From an uncultured Collinsella sp. (GTDB lineage: Bacteria > Actinomycetota > Coriobacteriia > Coriobacteriales > Coriobacteriaceae), in contig CABUWD010000096.1 of the NCBI GenBank assembly GCA_902495155.1, positions 1-7,585 of the forward strand: DNA of 7,585 nucleotides. The letters are read 5' to 3'. This document shows, piece after piece, positions 7,035 through 7,585 of the stretch. The notes beneath the pieces are model-generated. The model made no database searches, was not told the origin of the DNA, and was given only the letters and a program-made list of their open reading frames with translations. The position numbers and the translations under genes were made by a program. Numbering within the stretch: the first letter of the stretch is position 1; each line of letters begins with the position of its first letter.

Positions 7035-7424
7035 ATGGCCCTACGTGAATCCGGAGAAGACTATCTCGAATCGATCTACGTTCTGTCGCAACGTCAGGGC
7101 ATCGTGCGCTCGATTGATGTTGCAGAGTACCTTGGCGTAACTAAGGCAAGCGTTTCAAAAGCTATGGCGACGTTGGAGAACAACGGCTACGTCGAAATGG
7201 GCAAACGAGATGTTCATCTGACAGAGCGCGGTCTGGAGGTCGCGCGCCAAATGTGGGAGCGCCACTGCTTTTTCGTGGGGCTTTTGGAGGATGCAGGCGT
7301 ATCGGCCGAGGTGGCGTCGCAAGAGGGCTGCCACATGGAGCACTGCCTGAGCGAGGAGAGCTTTGAGAAGCTAAGATCGATGCTGGGACGGGAAGATGTG
7401 GCGGGTCCAACAACGGAAGCCTAA
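7035..7424 (+). CDS. DtxR/MntR-family metal-dependent transcriptional regulator
   Basis: This 129-residue protein is a predicted iron- or manganese-sensing DNA-binding repressor. Residues 1-65 form a winged helix-turn-helix: ESGEDYLESIYVL, then RSIDVAEYLGVTKASVSKAMATLENNGYV, with the recognition helix near 36-48. Residues 66-115 form the dimerisation and metal-binding domain. Candidate ligands, by comparison with DtxR and MntR, are Asp9, Glu12, His77, Glu97, Cys99, Glu102 and His103 (motif QEGCHMEHCLS). There is no C-terminal SH3-like domain, so it has the short MntR-type architecture. I chose ATG 7035 because GAAAGGC (7022-7028) is well spaced and the protein then starts MALRESGEDY, the normal family start; an in-frame ATG at 6987 would add 16 residues and run through the operator-like DNA. 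Whether it senses Mn or Fe is undecided. It stands alone between a terminator and a gene-poor tail. Confidence 0.9.
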   Translation: MALRESGEDYLESIYVLSQRQGIVRSIDVAEYLGVTKASVSKAMATLENNGYVEMGKRDVHLTERGLEVARQMWERHCFFVGLLEDAGVSAEVASQEGCHMEHCLSEESFEKLRSMLGREDVAGPTTEA

Positions 7425-7585
7425 CTGACCCACAGTGGCGCGGAGTTCACGCAAAGCGCGAACCAGCGACCGGGACCAGCGGCCCTTTCGGCCAAGTCCA
7501 TTTCAGCTAAGGAACCCCGCCAGCAAGCGATGCCCAAGAAGCGCCAGCGATGTTACCGCAGGCCGGGGCCGGGCTTGGTTTTGAA
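7425..7585. other. Gene-poor right end with hairpins and CCAGC-rich repeats
   Basis: I see no convincing gene in these 161 bases. A hairpin at 7446-7462 pairs TTCACGC with GCGCGAA (one mismatch, AAA loop). A second at 7473-7499 pairs GGAC/GTCC and, further in, GGCC/GGCC around CTTTC. ACCAGCG occurs at 7462-7468 and 7475-7481, and CCAGC returns at 7520-7524 and 7544-7548. Neither hairpin has a T-run, so the metalloregulator's terminator is not evident. The structure suggests an intergenic repeat element; a minus-strand gene entering from the right edge cannot be excluded. Confidence 0.4.

Noticed and set aside
7421..7501. 26-codon minus-strand ORF as a gene
   Set aside because: No Shine-Dalgarno site, no recognisable motif, and it overlaps the stop of the regulator gene and the hairpins; kept only as a low-interest observation.

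Overview
The window looks like chromosomal DNA from a GC-rich Actinomycetota of the Coriobacteriia, most likely a Collinsella-like gut bacterium. I infer this from codon use strongly biased to G/C in third positions, the protein styles, and short intergenic hairpin repeats built around a GGGGACA core. No rRNA, tRNA or marker gene is present, so the genus is an inference.

Layout. Positions 1-113 hold the end of an insertion sequence on the minus strand: the first 22 codons of a transposase OrfA-like protein, a Shine-Dalgarno site, a hairpin and an IS150-group-like terminal sequence. A leader of about 210 bases (114-325) with several small repeats and a strong hairpin precedes a compact high-affinity phosphate transport operon, pstS-pstC-pstA-pstB (326-3986). 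Its last three genes overlap, and it ends in a strong intrinsic terminator (4043-4078). phoU, which often follows pstB, is absent.

After a short intergenic region with a repeat-like hairpin (4095-4131) and an extended -10 promoter, a second unit encodes a Uup/EttA-like ABC-F ATPase (4191-6050). A Cof-type HAD phosphatase follows, starting 6 bases after the ABC-F stop (6057-6827). This unit ends in a 27-bp-period tandem repeat whose second copy forms the left arm of a terminator (6870-6906).

A third unit is a short DtxR/MntR-family metalloregulator (7035-7424). The DNA in front of it carries repeated motifs that could be its own operator. The last 161 bases (7425-7585) hold no convincing gene but do contain small hairpins and CCAGC-rich repeats.

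Working together: PstS captures phosphate outside the membrane, PstC and PstA form the channel, and PstB powers uptake. The ABC-F protein probably acts on ribosomes and the HAD protein on a phosphorylated metabolite; neither substrate can be read from sequence. I found no evidence of a wholly new system. The points most worth a second look are the regulatory DNA, the dispersed repeat elements, and the insertion sequence placed directly upstream of pstS.
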